Source: Candidatus Calditenuaceae archaeon (GTDB taxonomy: Archaea > Thermoproteota > Nitrososphaeria_A > Caldarchaeales > Calditenuaceae). Taken from it: 64,000 bases of DNA. Shown here piece after piece: positions 7,539 to 15,814 of the stretch (its first letter is position 1; every line of letters begins with the position of its first letter). Location of the stretch: contig JANXED010000001.1 in assembly GCA_025058175.1 (NCBI GenBank), positions 124,001-188,000 of the forward strand, in the 5' to 3' direction. Under the pieces are notes generated by a model. The model saw only the letters and a list, made by a program, of their open reading frames with translations, did no database searches and was not told the DNA's origin. Both the position numbers and the translations under genes were made by a program.

Positions 7539-8993
7539 ATGGTGCAGAAGAGGCTCTCCTTCGCGAACATGATGAGGGCGAAAATGCCGGCTGCGCTCCC
7601 TCCGCTGGCGCTTTTGGGGCCCGGATACGTGCTGGCATCGTTCGCCTTCGGGAGCGGGGAGCTGATCTGGTGGCCGACGCTGTCGGCGAAGTACGGCCTG
7701 GCCTTCGTCTGGCTGCTTGTGCCCGCAGCGTTACTCCAGTGGTGGATCAACCTCGAGCTGGCGAGGTACGTCGTCATCACGGGAGAGTCGCCATGGGTCG
7801 GGTTCGCGAGGCTGAACAGGGCATTCTCGATACTTTTGTGGGCGATGGCGATCGTGACGCTCTCGGCGTGGGGTGGGTATGCCGGGGCTGCGGGGAACGC
7901 GATAGCCTTCCTCACCGGGTTTCCGCCGGGTTGGGGGATCAGGGAGCAGACGACGTTCTGGGCCTACGTCACGATGGCGCTCTCGATCCTCGGCCTGACG
8001 CTATTCCCCGTCGTCTACAAGGGCCTCGAGTGGCTCCTGAAGGTCTGCATCATAATCGGCGCCGGAGGCGTGGTCGTGGCTGCCATAAACCCGCTCCTCT
8101 GGTCGAAGTGGCCGGAGTTCGCGGCAGCTGTCTTCACGCCGAGGCCGTTCCCAGCCAACTGGGACCCGAGGGACATTGGGCTCCTAGTGTCCGCGATCGC
8201 CTTCGCAGGGCTCGGGGGGTTCTTCCAGCTCGCCTACGCGTACTGGATCAGGGACGCGAACGCAGGGATGGGAGGGCTGATCGGAAGGATCACCAGCCCG
8301 ATAACCGGAAGGCCTGAGCCGGTCCAGCTCACCGGATACCTTCCTGAGGGGTCCGAAGATGATAAGAGGAACTACAGGGGCTGGATGAAGACGGTCTACC
8401 TCAACAACAGCTGGGGCGTCTTCATCAACCTCCTAACGACGATGTTGATGATGTTCCTCGCGTACGCCGTCCTCCATCCCCAGGGCAGGGTCCCAGGTGG
8501 CTACGCGCTTGTCGTCGAGCAGGGTCAGTTCTTCGGGTTCTACCTCGGCGAGGTCGGGTTCAGGCTCTTCCTCTTCGTCGCGGCGATGCTGATCGTCGAC
8601 ACCTACATCGTTATCCTCGACCTGGTCTGCAGGATGTACAGCGAGTCGATCCTCACGCACATCCCGCCAGCCAGGAAGAAGTCCTACAGGTGGTGGTATT
8701 ACGCGCTGGTCGGTGTATTCGCGGTCGTCACTTCCACCAACCTCCTGATCGGAGACCCTGGGACGCTGATACTTTGGGGGGGCGTCTTCAACTTCATTGC
8801 GATGCCAGTCCTCTACGTCGCGATGCTGGTCATTAACTACTACGTCCTCCCGAAGCACGGTGGTAACTGGTTGAGGCCCTCGATGCCGTGGCTGATCGTC
8901 GGGCTGGTCTCGACTGCGGTGTACATCTATCTCGTCCTCTGGTACCTGCAGATTCAGGTGCCGGTCCTGATCAGGTCGATAACGGGCCGGTGA
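7539..8993 (+). CDS. Nramp-like membrane transporter
   Basis: A 484-aa polytopic protein with about 11-12 membrane segments. The first helix carries GPGYVLASFAFGSGELIWWP, the form of the Nramp TM1 (GPG...GSGE) found in divergent Nramp-related proteins. The classical metal-binding DPGN is absent, so manganese or iron transport is not assured. A cytoplasmic insertion at about residues 245-285 (GRITSPITGRPEP) is not seen in ordinary Nramp. The long C-terminus keeps the LeuT-type helix pattern. It starts at ATG 7539 under a promoter with an 18-bp inverted repeat, so expression is probably controlled. It overlaps the next SDR gene as GTGA, so the two are coupled. Confidence 0.7.
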   Translation: MVQKRLSFANMMRAKMPAALPPLALLGPGYVLASFAFGSGELIWWPTLSAKYGLAFVWLLVPAALLQWWINLELARYVVITGESPWVGFARLNRAFSILLWAMAIVTLSAWGGYAGAAGNAIAFLTGFPPGWGIREQTTFWAYVTMALSILGLTLFPVVYKGLEWLLKVCIIIGAGGVVVAAINPLLWSKWPEFAAAVFTPRPFPANWDPRDIGLLVSAIAFAGLGGFFQLAYAYWIRDANAGMGGLIGRITSPITGRPEPVQLTGYLPEGSEDDKRNYRGWMKTVYLNNSWGVFINLLTTMLMMFLAYAVLHPQGRVPGGYALVVEQGQFFGFYLGEVGFRLFLFVAAMLIVDTYIVILDLVCRMYSESILTHIPPARKKSYRWWYYALVGVFAVVTSTNLLIGDPGTLILWGGVFNFIAMPVLYVAMLVINYYVLPKHGGNWLRPSMPWLIVGLVSTAVYIYLVLWYLQIQVPVLIRSITGR

Positions 8994-9760
8994 CCGGAGT
9001 GTACAGAGAGCTCTTCGACCTAACCGGGAGGAAAGCTCTCGTCATTGGTGCTGCGTCTGGGATCGGGAGGGCGGTGTCGCAGGGGCTGAGGGAGTTCGGG
9101 GCCTACGTGATAGCGGCGGACAAGGACGTGAGGGGCGCAGCGGAGGTCGGCGATGAGGCGCATTACGTCGACGTCACGGACCTGAGCTCGATACGGGAGC
9201 TGATGTCGAGGGTCGAGGTGCTACACGTGCTGGTTGTCACACCTGCAGTCAACTTCAGGAAGAGGATCGAGGACTACACCTACGAGGAGTTCAGGAGGGT
9301 GGTCGACGTGAACCTCTTCGGGGCCTTCGCAGCAGTCAAGGAGGCGATCCCGGCCTTGAAGAGGTCCGGGAGGGGAAGCGTCGTCTTGATCTCGTCGATA
9401 AGGGCGTTCGTCGTCGAGCCGGGTCAAGGTCCGTACGCGATGACTAAGGCCGCAGTAGTGCAGCTGGTGAAAGCGCTGGCGGCGGAGCTCGCGCCGTACG
9501 GAATCAGGGCGAACGCGGTGGCTCCGGGGATCGTCGACACGCCGTTCGTCGAGCAGATCAAGCGGAGGCCGGATTGGGCGCGTGCTTACGCGGAGAAGAC
9601 TGCCCTGAGGAGGTGGGCGAGCCCGTCGGAGATCGTGGGTCCGGTGATATTGCTCGCCTCGGACGCGGGGAGCTACATCACGGGCTCCTTGATAACGGTC
9701 GACGGTGGGTGGACAGCGATCGACGGAAGGTTCGACCCGTTCGGTGCGCAGTCCACGTGA
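8990..9760 (+). CDS. Short-chain dehydrogenase/reductase
   Basis: Classical SDR of 256 aa, an NAD(P)-dependent oxidoreductase with a Rossmann fold. The dinucleotide loop GAASGIGRAV follows the first strand, the catalytic Ser is in VVLISSIRA, and the Tyr-x-x-x-Lys pair is in GPYAMTKAAV. The family-typical NAVAPGIVDTPF and C-terminal GSLITVDGGW are present. The usual NNAG of the fourth strand is replaced by VTPAVN, a deviation at the substrate/cofactor region. Start GTG 8990 overlaps the transporter stop as GTGA, and longer upstream frames are in the transporter's shadow. The substrate is unknown. The pairing with a transporter suggests it modifies what is carried in. Confidence 0.85.
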   Translation: MTGVYRELFDLTGRKALVIGAASGIGRAVSQGLREFGAYVIAADKDVRGAAEVGDEAHYVDVTDLSSIRELMSRVEVLHVLVVTPAVNFRKRIEDYTYEEFRRVVDVNLFGAFAAVKEAIPALKRSGRGSVVLISSIRAFVVEPGQGPYAMTKAAVVQLVKALAAELAPYGIRANAVAPGIVDTPFVEQIKRRPDWARAYAEKTALRRWASPSEIVGPVILLASDAGSYITGSLITVDGGWTAIDGRFDPFGAQST

Positions 9761-9782
9761 ACAACGAAGCCGTACCGCTCCG

Positions 9783-9788
9783 TTTTTT
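9783..9788 (+). terminator. Oligo-T terminator after transporter/SDR operon
   Basis: A run of six T 22 bp after the SDR stop in otherwise GC-rich DNA, the usual archaeal intrinsic stop. The remaining space up to the tRNA at 9970 shows only the tRNA promoter (TAAATA at 9942-9947). Confidence 0.45.
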
Positions 9789-9969
9789 CGGAATGTGTGA
9801 TCTGCTCGTCCGACCTGACGCGAGGCTCGCACTCCTCGCCGCAGCGTAAGATTACAGCCTGCAGCTTGTCGACCCAGTTTCGTTCTGAGGGTACGCGGAG
9901 GTCCAAGCGCGCGACCATCGGTCCTCTCCTGAGGAGAGGCTAAATAGAGACCCGAGAGGTCAACCGTTA

Positions 9970-10071
9970 GGGCCCGTAGCTCAGCCTGGCGGAGCGTCCG
10001 GCTGATAACCGGATGGCGGGATGTGAGGGCTCGCCCGGGAGAGGTCGTGGGTTCGAATCCCACCGGGCCCA
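9970..10071 (+). tRNA. tRNA-Ile (anticodon GAT) with about 28-nt insertion after the anticodon arm
   Basis: The acceptor strands GGGCCCG (9970-9976) and CGGGCCC (10064-10070) pair, with discriminator A 10071. D arm GCTC/GAGC, anticodon arm TCCGG-CTGATAA-CCGGA (anticodon GAT at 10004-10006), T arm GTGGG-TTCGAAT-CCCAC. Between the anticodon stem (ends 10013) and an ordinary AGGTC variable loop (10042-10046) there are 28 extra bases, 10014-10041, containing GGCG/CGCC that can pair. This is most simply a non-canonical intron at the anticodon-stem/variable-loop boundary. I could not draw a convincing bulge-helix-bulge, so the exact splice sites are uncertain. A TATA-like box lies about 25 bp upstream. 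Confidence 0.88.
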
Positions 10072-10151
10072 GTGTCAACGGTTCGGCTTGGGGGTAATTG
10101 AATCAAGAGGGTTTCAACCAAAAATATGGAGAATTAGATTTCGGAAAGACC

Positions 10152-11624
10152 CTACGTCTGCTTCTTGCCCTTCGCGATGAGGTAAATCGACGCCACGCCG
10201 ATGATGAAGAGCGCGATGATGGCGAAGCCCATCGACGGATGGCCCGCGAACCACAGCGCACCCGGACTGTTCGGTATCCCGAACAAAGTGAGGAACCTGG
10301 AGGCCAGGTTGAAGGTCGGCGCGAGCGGAATCAGTGCGGCGAGCAGTATCAGTAGCCCGATGCGGGCGCCGAGCAGCGACGGCCCGAAGACCAGTAGAGT
10401 GATCATCCAGATCGCCGCGACGTGGTACCAACTGCCCGCGCTGAAGTGGGCAAGCTCCCAGCCCCTCGGCGTCCCCCTCGCGGGAGCGGTGCCGATGTAC
10501 TTTGCTGGATAAGGTCCTGGGTACGGTGAGCCCTCGGGCTGCCTGTAGGTAACGGTGACGTTCGGGTTCGTGTCCCAGATCATGGCGATGCTCGCTCCTA
10601 TCGCGACGGTCACGGCTATCCCGATGAATATTATCGCGATTCCCCATCTGTAGGCCGGAACATGGGGTCCGCTGACCCCCCTCTCTGCGGCGGGCTTGGC
10701 GGAAAAGTAACCGAACGCGGCCGGGATCATCATCAGGATCAGCAGGTAGTAAATGGCTGCTGGCGCTACCCAAACTACGCTGTGGACCCCCAGGAAGTTG
10801 AAGGCGAAGAGGCCCGCGGTCACGAGGGGCAGCGAGATCACCATCAACTTATAGCCGAGCCGCTGGACCCGCTCACTTACTCCGAGGACGCTCATCCCGA
10901 TCAGGACGATCATAGAGCTGACCGCGAAGAGCGCGATGTGGTCGTGGAGCTGGACAAGGGCGGCGGGCCTAATCGGTATATGGGTCACCTTGAAGATGCC
11001 CGTGATCGCGAAGCCTATGACGACGCTGAGCGCGATGGCGAGCGTCGGGACCAGGAACACTTTCCTCGGGACTTCTATGTTCGTCAGGAGCTCGTACTTG
11101 GACTTCGGCGGTGGCGACTCGGTCGAGATCAGCGGCAGCCTAACGCCACCCGCGGACAGCCCGACTACCCCCAGCGCGATGAACCCAAGGAACTCGAGAG
11201 CCGCCGCGATCACCCCGAGAACCGGCAGCTCGTAGTAGGCGATGGGTCCGAGAGGCGCCTCGACGCGCCATAGCGTGGGCCCTCCTATTTCGTAGTAAGA
11301 CGCCAGTACTCCGGTCCAGAGCACTGGTCCCACGAACGTTCCCGCGACGATCAGCTTCTTCGCCCACGGCTTGATGCTCAGACTCGGGAGCACCATCGCG
11401 GCGATGATGATCAGCACGGCCCACCAAGCGGTGTGCGCGTGGCCGACCTTCTCCCACTCGGGGACCGGCCGCCCCCATGCTGCGGCCCCCCAGACCCCCA
11501 TCATCCCGACCAGCGTCCCCGAGCCTATCGCCACCATCGCCGCGACGAACATCGGGAGGTTGAGCCCGAGCCTTATCGTGCCCTTTCCGGCGCTCACGCC
11601 TTTTGTCACTACTGGAATGGACAT
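10152..11624 (-). CDS. Polytopic His-rich membrane protein of unknown family (paralogue 1)
   Basis: A 490-aa integral membrane protein with about 12 helices that I do not recognise. Start ATG 11624 is preferred because the TATA-like GCATATAG lies 26 nt upstream. A longer frame begins at 11666. Conserved His lie in or near helices: H62/H64 (GHAHTAWW), H227/H229 (VQLHDHIAL), H281 (FLGVHSVVW), H393 and H401 (AHFSAGSWYHVAA) and H462 (FAGHPSM). Three His-bearing helices with similar following sequence suggest a threefold internal repeat, like the architecture of heme-copper oxidases. However, HPEVY, the HH pair and HFHY of those enzymes are all absent. A long Pro/Gly/Tyr loop (about 355-390) probably faces outside. 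It is about 75-80% identical by eye to the protein at 19188-20663. Heme or metal binding and a respiratory role are inferences. A T5 run at 10119-10123 may end the transcript. Confidence 0.85.
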   Translation of the reverse strand: MSIPVVTKGVSAGKGTIRLGLNLPMFVAAMVAIGSGTLVGMMGVWGAAAWGRPVPEWEKVGHAHTAWWAVLIIIAAMVLPSLSIKPWAKKLIVAGTFVGPVLWTGVLASYYEIGGPTLWRVEAPLGPIAYYELPVLGVIAAALEFLGFIALGVVGLSAGGVRLPLISTESPPPKSKYELLTNIEVPRKVFLVPTLAIALSVVIGFAITGIFKVTHIPIRPAALVQLHDHIALFAVSSMIVLIGMSVLGVSERVQRLGYKLMVISLPLVTAGLFAFNFLGVHSVVWVAPAAIYYLLILMMIPAAFGYFSAKPAAERGVSGPHVPAYRWGIAIIFIGIAVTVAIGASIAMIWDTNPNVTVTYRQPEGSPYPGPYPAKYIGTAPARGTPRGWELAHFSAGSWYHVAAIWMITLLVFGPSLLGARIGLLILLAALIPLAPTFNLASRFLTLFGIPNSPGALWFAGHPSMGFAIIALFIIGVASIYLIAKGKKQT

Positions 11625-11750
11625 AACCTTTTCGATCTGTATGAAACTATATGCAATTTTACGCAATAACGTTGACGCGGATCTGCGACACTTCAGTTCG
11701 CGCTAACATCGTAACATCAAGATAGGCCTGATTACCGAAAAACGTTGGAC

Positions 11751-13067
11751 ATGTCGAGGCGGAGGAGGGTCGTAATCATGGGCGCGGCAGGGAGGGACTT
11801 CCACAACTTCAACGTCCTCTTCAGGGAGGACCCTGGCTACGAAGTGGTCGCGTTCACCGCTGCACAGATACCAGGAATCGCGAACAGGGTCTATCCGTAC
11901 CCGCTCTCCGGCGAGCTGTACCCGATGGGGATACCGATCCACGACGAGTCCGAGCTGCCGAGGTTGGTCAGGGAGAAGGCCGTAGACCTCGTGGTCCTCT
12001 CCTACAGCGACCTCTCGTTCGAGGAGGTGATGAGGAAGGCGTCGGTGGCGCTGGCGAACGGCGCGGACTTCGCGCTCCTCGGTCCGAGGTCGACCTGTCT
12101 GAGGAGTAGGGTCCCGGTGGTCGCGGTGACGGCCGCGAGGACGGGAGCCGGGAAGAGCACGGTGACGAGGCACGTCGCGAGGCTGCTGAGGTCCGCGGGA
12201 AGGAGGTTCGTCGTGGTGAGGCACCCGATGCCCTACGGCGACCTCAAGCATCCGGTCCAGAGGTTCTCGAGCTTCAGGGACCTTGACACGTACGGGTGCA
12301 CCTTCGAGGAGAGGGAGGAGTACGAGCCGCACGTAAGGGAAGGGAACGTCGTCTACGCGGGGATCGACTACGCCGAGGTCCTCAAGGAGGCGGAGAGGGA
12401 GGCGGAGGTGATCGTTTGGGACGGCGGGAACAACGACTTTCCCTTCTTCGAGCCGACGCTGCACGTGGTGGTCCTCGACGCGCTGAGGCCGGGGAGCGAG
12501 GTCTCCTACTACCCCGGAATGGTCAATCTCCTCATGGCTAACCTCGTGGTGATCAACAAGGCGAACGTCGCGCCGAGGGAGAACGTCGAGCGGATCGCAG
12601 AGAACGTCAGGTTGCACAACCCTAGGGCGAAGGTGGTGGTCGCGGGCGCCGAAAGAGTGGTCGCGGGCGAGGCCGAGCTCTTCGGGAGGAGGGTACTGGT
12701 GATCGAGGACGCGCCGACCGTGACCCATGGAGGGATGCCCCACGCGGCGGGGTATGCAGTTGCGGTCGAGAGGGGAGCCCTCGTGATCGATCCCAGGGCC
12801 TGTGCGGTGGGTGAGGTCAAGAGGGTTTACGAGGAGTACCCGCACATCGGACCGGTCCTGCCATCACTCGGCTACACGCCGCAGCAGCGGCTTGACCTGA
12901 GGGAGACGATAGTCAGGTGCGACCCTGAGGTGATAGTGAACTCGACGCCGATCGACGTCGCGAGGCTCCTCGGCGTTGAGAAACCCCAGGCCTTCGTTAG
13001 GTACGAGCTGAAGGTCGAGGGCGAGGACCCGATCGCCGCAGCGATGAGGGAGAAGGGGATCTTGTGA
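11751..13067 (+). CDS. Cyclic 2,3-diphosphoglycerate synthetase-like P-loop protein
   Basis: A 438-aa protein of the family containing cyclic 2,3-diphosphoglycerate synthetase and related predicted GTPases. The N-terminus has a Rossmann-like strand (RVVIMGAAGRDFHNFN). The P-loop is VTAARTGAGKSTVTRHVARLL (about residues 127-147). WDGGNNDFPFF follows, and VINKANVAP resembles an NKxD base-recognition motif. cDPG is a thermoprotective solute in some thermophilic archaea, but many homologues sit in species without it, so the function may be different. ATG 11751 is chosen, and TTG 11745 is also possible. The gene is divergent from the membrane protein at 10152-11624. Confidence 0.75.
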   Translation: MSRRRRVVIMGAAGRDFHNFNVLFREDPGYEVVAFTAAQIPGIANRVYPYPLSGELYPMGIPIHDESELPRLVREKAVDLVVLSYSDLSFEEVMRKASVALANGADFALLGPRSTCLRSRVPVVAVTAARTGAGKSTVTRHVARLLRSAGRRFVVVRHPMPYGDLKHPVQRFSSFRDLDTYGCTFEEREEYEPHVREGNVVYAGIDYAEVLKEAEREAEVIVWDGGNNDFPFFEPTLHVVVLDALRPGSEVSYYPGMVNLLMANLVVINKANVAPRENVERIAENVRLHNPRAKVVVAGAERVVAGEAELFGRRVLVIEDAPTVTHGGMPHAAGYAVAVERGALVIDPRACAVGEVKRVYEEYPHIGPVLPSLGYTPQQRLDLRETIVRCDPEVIVNSTPIDVARLLGVEKPQAFVRYELKVEGEDPIAAAMREKGIL

Positions 13068-13104
13068 ATCGGATTTTTGAGAAGGCCTAATCCACTTCGT
13101 CAGG

Positions 13105-13668
13105 TTGACCGAGGACGGGGAGCTGCGGGTGGTGAGGGCGGTCGTCGAGTCGGGGCTGCTCGAGGCCGGCGGCCGGTTCAGGGCCGTCGTGATCTCCCCG
13201 AAAGGCGAGGGGCTCCTGAGGTTGAGGGGCGTCGAGGTGCTGGGCGGCGTCCCCGAGTATACCGACGCGGTCGAGTCGGGGCTCCGGCTCCCCCTCAGGT
13301 CGTCGTCGGTCCAGCTCGTCGTCGCCCTCGACCGAGGTCCGGGAGGTGCCTCAGTGGACCTACAGGAGGTCAACAGGGTCCTCGAGGTCGGCGGCGTTCT
13401 GGTGACCGGACCTTGGGAGGACAGGGCCATGGCGGAGTCGGAGCTCCTTTCAGCGGGCTTCACGGTCTCGGAGGCGAGGGGGCTTGAAAGCCTCATGACC
13501 GCGGTGAAGGTCTGGAAGAGCTACACGAGGGAGAGGTGTCCGAAGTGCGGCGGCCCGGTCAACATACCGCTAATCCCCGAGGACAGCACTGTTGTCAAGA
13601 TCTGGTCCTTCTATTGCACCAGCTGCGGTTACGTCTGGAAGTCCGAAGAGTACGCACTGAGGGACTGA
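13105..13668 (+). CDS. Methyltransferase-like protein with C-terminal zinc ribbon
   Basis: A 187-aa protein opening at TTG 13105. An in-frame TGA at 13078-13080 allows no other standard start upstream. Residues about 60-130 resemble the second half of a class I methyltransferase (VDLQEVNRVLEVGGVLVTG and a following ELLSAGF strand-helix), but the glycine-rich AdoMet loop is not evident, so the catalytic fold may be degenerate. The C-terminus is a clear zinc ribbon with CPKCGG and CTSCGY (about 145-175), suggesting nucleic-acid or protein contact. The last 74 bp overlap the convergent DUF429 gene. The role is unknown. Confidence 0.6.
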   Translation: MTEDGELRVVRAVVESGLLEAGGRFRAVVISPKGEGLLRLRGVEVLGGVPEYTDAVESGLRLPLRSSSVQLVVALDRGPGGASVDLQEVNRVLEVGGVLVTGPWEDRAMAESELLSAGFTVSEARGLESLMTAVKVWKSYTRERCPKCGGPVNIPLIPEDSTVVKIWSFYCTSCGYVWKSEEYALRD

Positions 13669-14239
13669 GGCAGGCCCTGGGGAGGACTATCGTGCCCTCT
13701 TCGGGGTCGCCGAGCTCGACGGCCCTTCCGCTCAGCATCATGAAGGCCACCCAGGCGCACGTCAGTGCGTCGATCGCGTGCTCGTTCGGCTCGACCTCGA
13801 CCTTGACCCGGAATGTCTTGAGGAGCCCTCTCAGGGCCTCCTCGCCGGGCTTCTCGCCCCTTTTAACCCATCCCATCAGCCTTTGAACCGCCCTCGGATA
13901 GACCTCGACGACCTCGATCCCCGCAGACTTCAGCTCCGCGGAGAGAGCGACGGCCCTCGACGTGAGGAGCCTCATCGGCCCGAGCACCGGGGGGAGTATC
14001 CCGACGCCCAGCCATCGGACCGTCCTGTCGCAGGCCCTCAGACCTCGCCCCCGCTTCGGCCAGGAGAGGGGAGCATCAACCGCCACGAGCTCCGGATCGA
14101 ACTCCGCGATCCGCCTGACGATCTCGTCGTCGCCTCCGAGCCCCTCCACAGAAGCTCGATCCCTGAAGACGAAGGCCGTCGCCGACCTCCTCGTCGGTGT
14201 CGCGGTGAGGTCAATGCCTACGACCCTCCTACCCGCCAC
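13595..14239 (-). CDS. DUF429 family RNase H-like protein
   Basis: A 214-aa DUF429 protein, a family with a predicted RNase H-like fold and no settled biochemical role. Motifs are VGIDLTATPTRRS at the N-terminus, VAVDAPLSWP in the middle, the FYPR-like VVEVYPRAVQ, and HAIDALTCAWVAF near the end. The acidic residues in these match the family pattern. Start is GTG 14239. The final 20-25 residues are Arg/Ser-rich and unlike the family. They are read from the antisense of the zinc-ribbon gene, suggesting that a former stop was lost. Confidence 0.75.
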   Translation of the reverse strand: MAGRRVVGIDLTATPTRRSATAFVFRDRASVEGLGGDDEIVRRIAEFDPELVAVDAPLSWPKRGRGLRACDRTVRWLGVGILPPVLGPMRLLTSRAVALSAELKSAGIEVVEVYPRAVQRLMGWVKRGEKPGEEALRGLLKTFRVKVEVEPNEHAIDALTCAWVAFMMLSGRAVELGDPEEGTIVLPRACLSPSVRTLRTSRRNRSWCNRRTRS

Positions 14240-14246
14240 GGCCGCC

Positions 14247-15332
14247 TCAGAGCGTCGGCGGTATCCTCGCTAGGTCGATCAGCTCCCTCACGTGCTCGGG
14301 GGATTTCGCGCCGACGAGCGTCGTGGTGACCGGAGACCTCCTGCAGAACTGAACGAGGGCCTGTGCGAGGGTCAGGTTCCCCTTCGTCGACACGCTGAGC
14401 TCGGGCATCCGGAGAAGCTTGCCCTGGAGTAGGGGCGCGCTAGTGACCACGACCAGCCCGAGCGACTTCGCTGCCTCAACGGGAGTCATCGGCTCCCCCG
14501 AGACCCTCTGGACTCTCGACTCGACCGCCCCCCTCATCAGGGCGTTGAACGGCATCTGGACGAACCTGAACCCGTTCGACCTTCCCGCGACCTTCCGGGC
14601 CAACCCGGTCAGCTCTTCGAGCTCGAGGTGCTCTTCCGCGTCCTCAGGGACGACCAGTGAGCTCCAAGTCGCGAGCCCGTACCACCCGATCAGCCCATCC
14701 GACCTGAGGTCCTCCAAGACGCCGAAGGCCTCCTCGATCCGTCTGAGCGTCTCGGCCCTCCCGAAGACGGGCGCCTGGGACTCGGCGACGTTGTGGAGGT
14801 AAAACACGTCAATCGATTCGAGGCCCATGTTCTCGAGGCTCCTCTTCGCGCTCCACCTCAGGTACTTCGGAGCGATGCAGTGTATGCCTGCGGCGACCTC
14901 CTCCGGTCTGGCGAGGCCCGTTCCGATCACCTTCCCCACGAGGAATTCCTCGTACCTCTCCCCTGACGCGGGGTCGTGGGTCAGGTATCCGGCTTTGGTG
15001 CAGACCAACACGCTCCTCCTGTCGACCTCGCTCGACTCGACGAGCGACCTCAGGCCCGCGCCGACGCACCTCTCCGAGGCCATCCACCTGTAGTTGATCG
15101 CGGTGTCGATGACGTTCACGGCGCCCTCCGAGACCGTCCGGATAATCGCCTCGGTCATCAGCGTGTCCGTCGCCGGGTCCAGGTCGCCGAGGTATGTCCC
15201 AAGGCCGATGCTCGAGAGCGGGCCGAGCTCGGTCTGCCTGTAGTGCTCCCTCGCGATTCCCCTGCTCACAGCACGCTCGACGAACGCCGCGGCCGAGCCC
15301 GGGTCGTACCTCCCCACGAGCAACTCCCTCAC
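14247..15332 (-). CDS. Aldo/keto reductase
   Basis: A 361-aa TIM-barrel oxidoreductase. The AKR tetrad is visible: Asp and Tyr in NVIDTAINYRWM, Lys in VLVCTKAGYL, and His in DVFYLHNV. Phosphate-binding residues sit in the C-terminal TTLVGAKSPEHVREL. It uses NAD(P)H to reduce an aldehyde, ketone or sugar, with substrate unknown. An extra N-terminal segment of about 30 residues precedes the first strand (LGPLSSIGLGTYLG). Start GTG 15332 directly abuts the stop of the nuclease gene, so the two are cotranscribed. The downstream gap to DUF429 is 7 bp, so all three probably form one operon. Confidence 0.85.
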   Translation of the reverse strand: MRELLVGRYDPGSAAAFVERAVSRGIAREHYRQTELGPLSSIGLGTYLGDLDPATDTLMTEAIIRTVSEGAVNVIDTAINYRWMASERCVGAGLRSLVESSEVDRRSVLVCTKAGYLTHDPASGERYEEFLVGKVIGTGLARPEEVAAGIHCIAPKYLRWSAKRSLENMGLESIDVFYLHNVAESQAPVFGRAETLRRIEEAFGVLEDLRSDGLIGWYGLATWSSLVVPEDAEEHLELEELTGLARKVAGRSNGFRFVQMPFNALMRGAVESRVQRVSGEPMTPVEAAKSLGLVVVTSAPLLQGKLLRMPELSVSTKGNLTLAQALVQFCRRSPVTTTLVGAKSPEHVRELIDLARIPPTL

Positions 15333-15626
15333 CTACGGGACGAACTCGTCTCCGGTGTTCACGTCGATCAAGCTGACCTTTCCGCGTTTCTCCTTCACCG
15401 CGACCACCACCGCGACGCCCGCGCTCTGCGAGATCGACCTGATCTGCTCGAGCTCCGACCTCGACGGCCTTTCGTTATACTTGCACTCGACCAGGACGGC
15501 GGTCCCGGCCTTCAGGCAGACTAAGTCGATCGGTTTGCTCGCGGCCGCCCTGATCACGAGCCACCCCCTCGACCTGAAGAGGTCCCTGACCTCGTACTCG
15601 AACCTCCTCCCCCTCCTGTAGCTCAA
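15333..15626 (-). CDS. Hjc-like PD-(D/E)xK nuclease
   Basis: A compact 97-aa protein resembling archaeal Holliday-junction resolvases and related restriction-like nucleases. Residues 4-12 (RRGRRFEYE) give the N-terminal Glu, KPIDLVCLKAG the Asp, and VLVECKYN the E-x-K pair, in the right order. The S/T-x-E-x-x-Q type segment SELEQIRSI follows. It is shorter than typical Hjc (about 120-140 aa), because the loop between the catalytic strands is reduced. It may be Hjc itself or a related repair nuclease. Start is TTG 15626. It is the first gene of the operon with the aldo/keto reductase. Confidence 0.7.
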   Translation of the reverse strand: MSYRRGRRFEYEVRDLFRSRGWLVIRAAASKPIDLVCLKAGTAVLVECKYNERPSRSELEQIRSISQSAGVAVVVAVKEKRGKVSLIDVNTGDEFVP

Positions 15627-15814
15627 GCCCGGCCTGCCCGGGGCGGTCTTCGCTTAAATCGGTTCCCCGACGAAGAGCTCAAGTTTTTCTGGGGTCGGCG
15701 GTGAGGATTTCGATGGGGCGATGAGCGGGGAGGTGAAACCTGCCCGGTGATGAGTTCGGCCTTGAGCGAGCCCCGCACCGCTAATATCCACCTCGACCCC
15801 CACTCCGGGTCGGG

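Noticed and set aside
9761-9969. Small reverse frame of 81 codons before the tRNA
   Set aside because: No motif or promoter; it overlaps the end of the SDR gene.
10152-11624. Canonical heme-copper oxidase or nitric oxide reductase subunit I
   Set aside because: HPEVY, the HH pair and HFHY are all absent; only the general His-rich polytopic character is shared.
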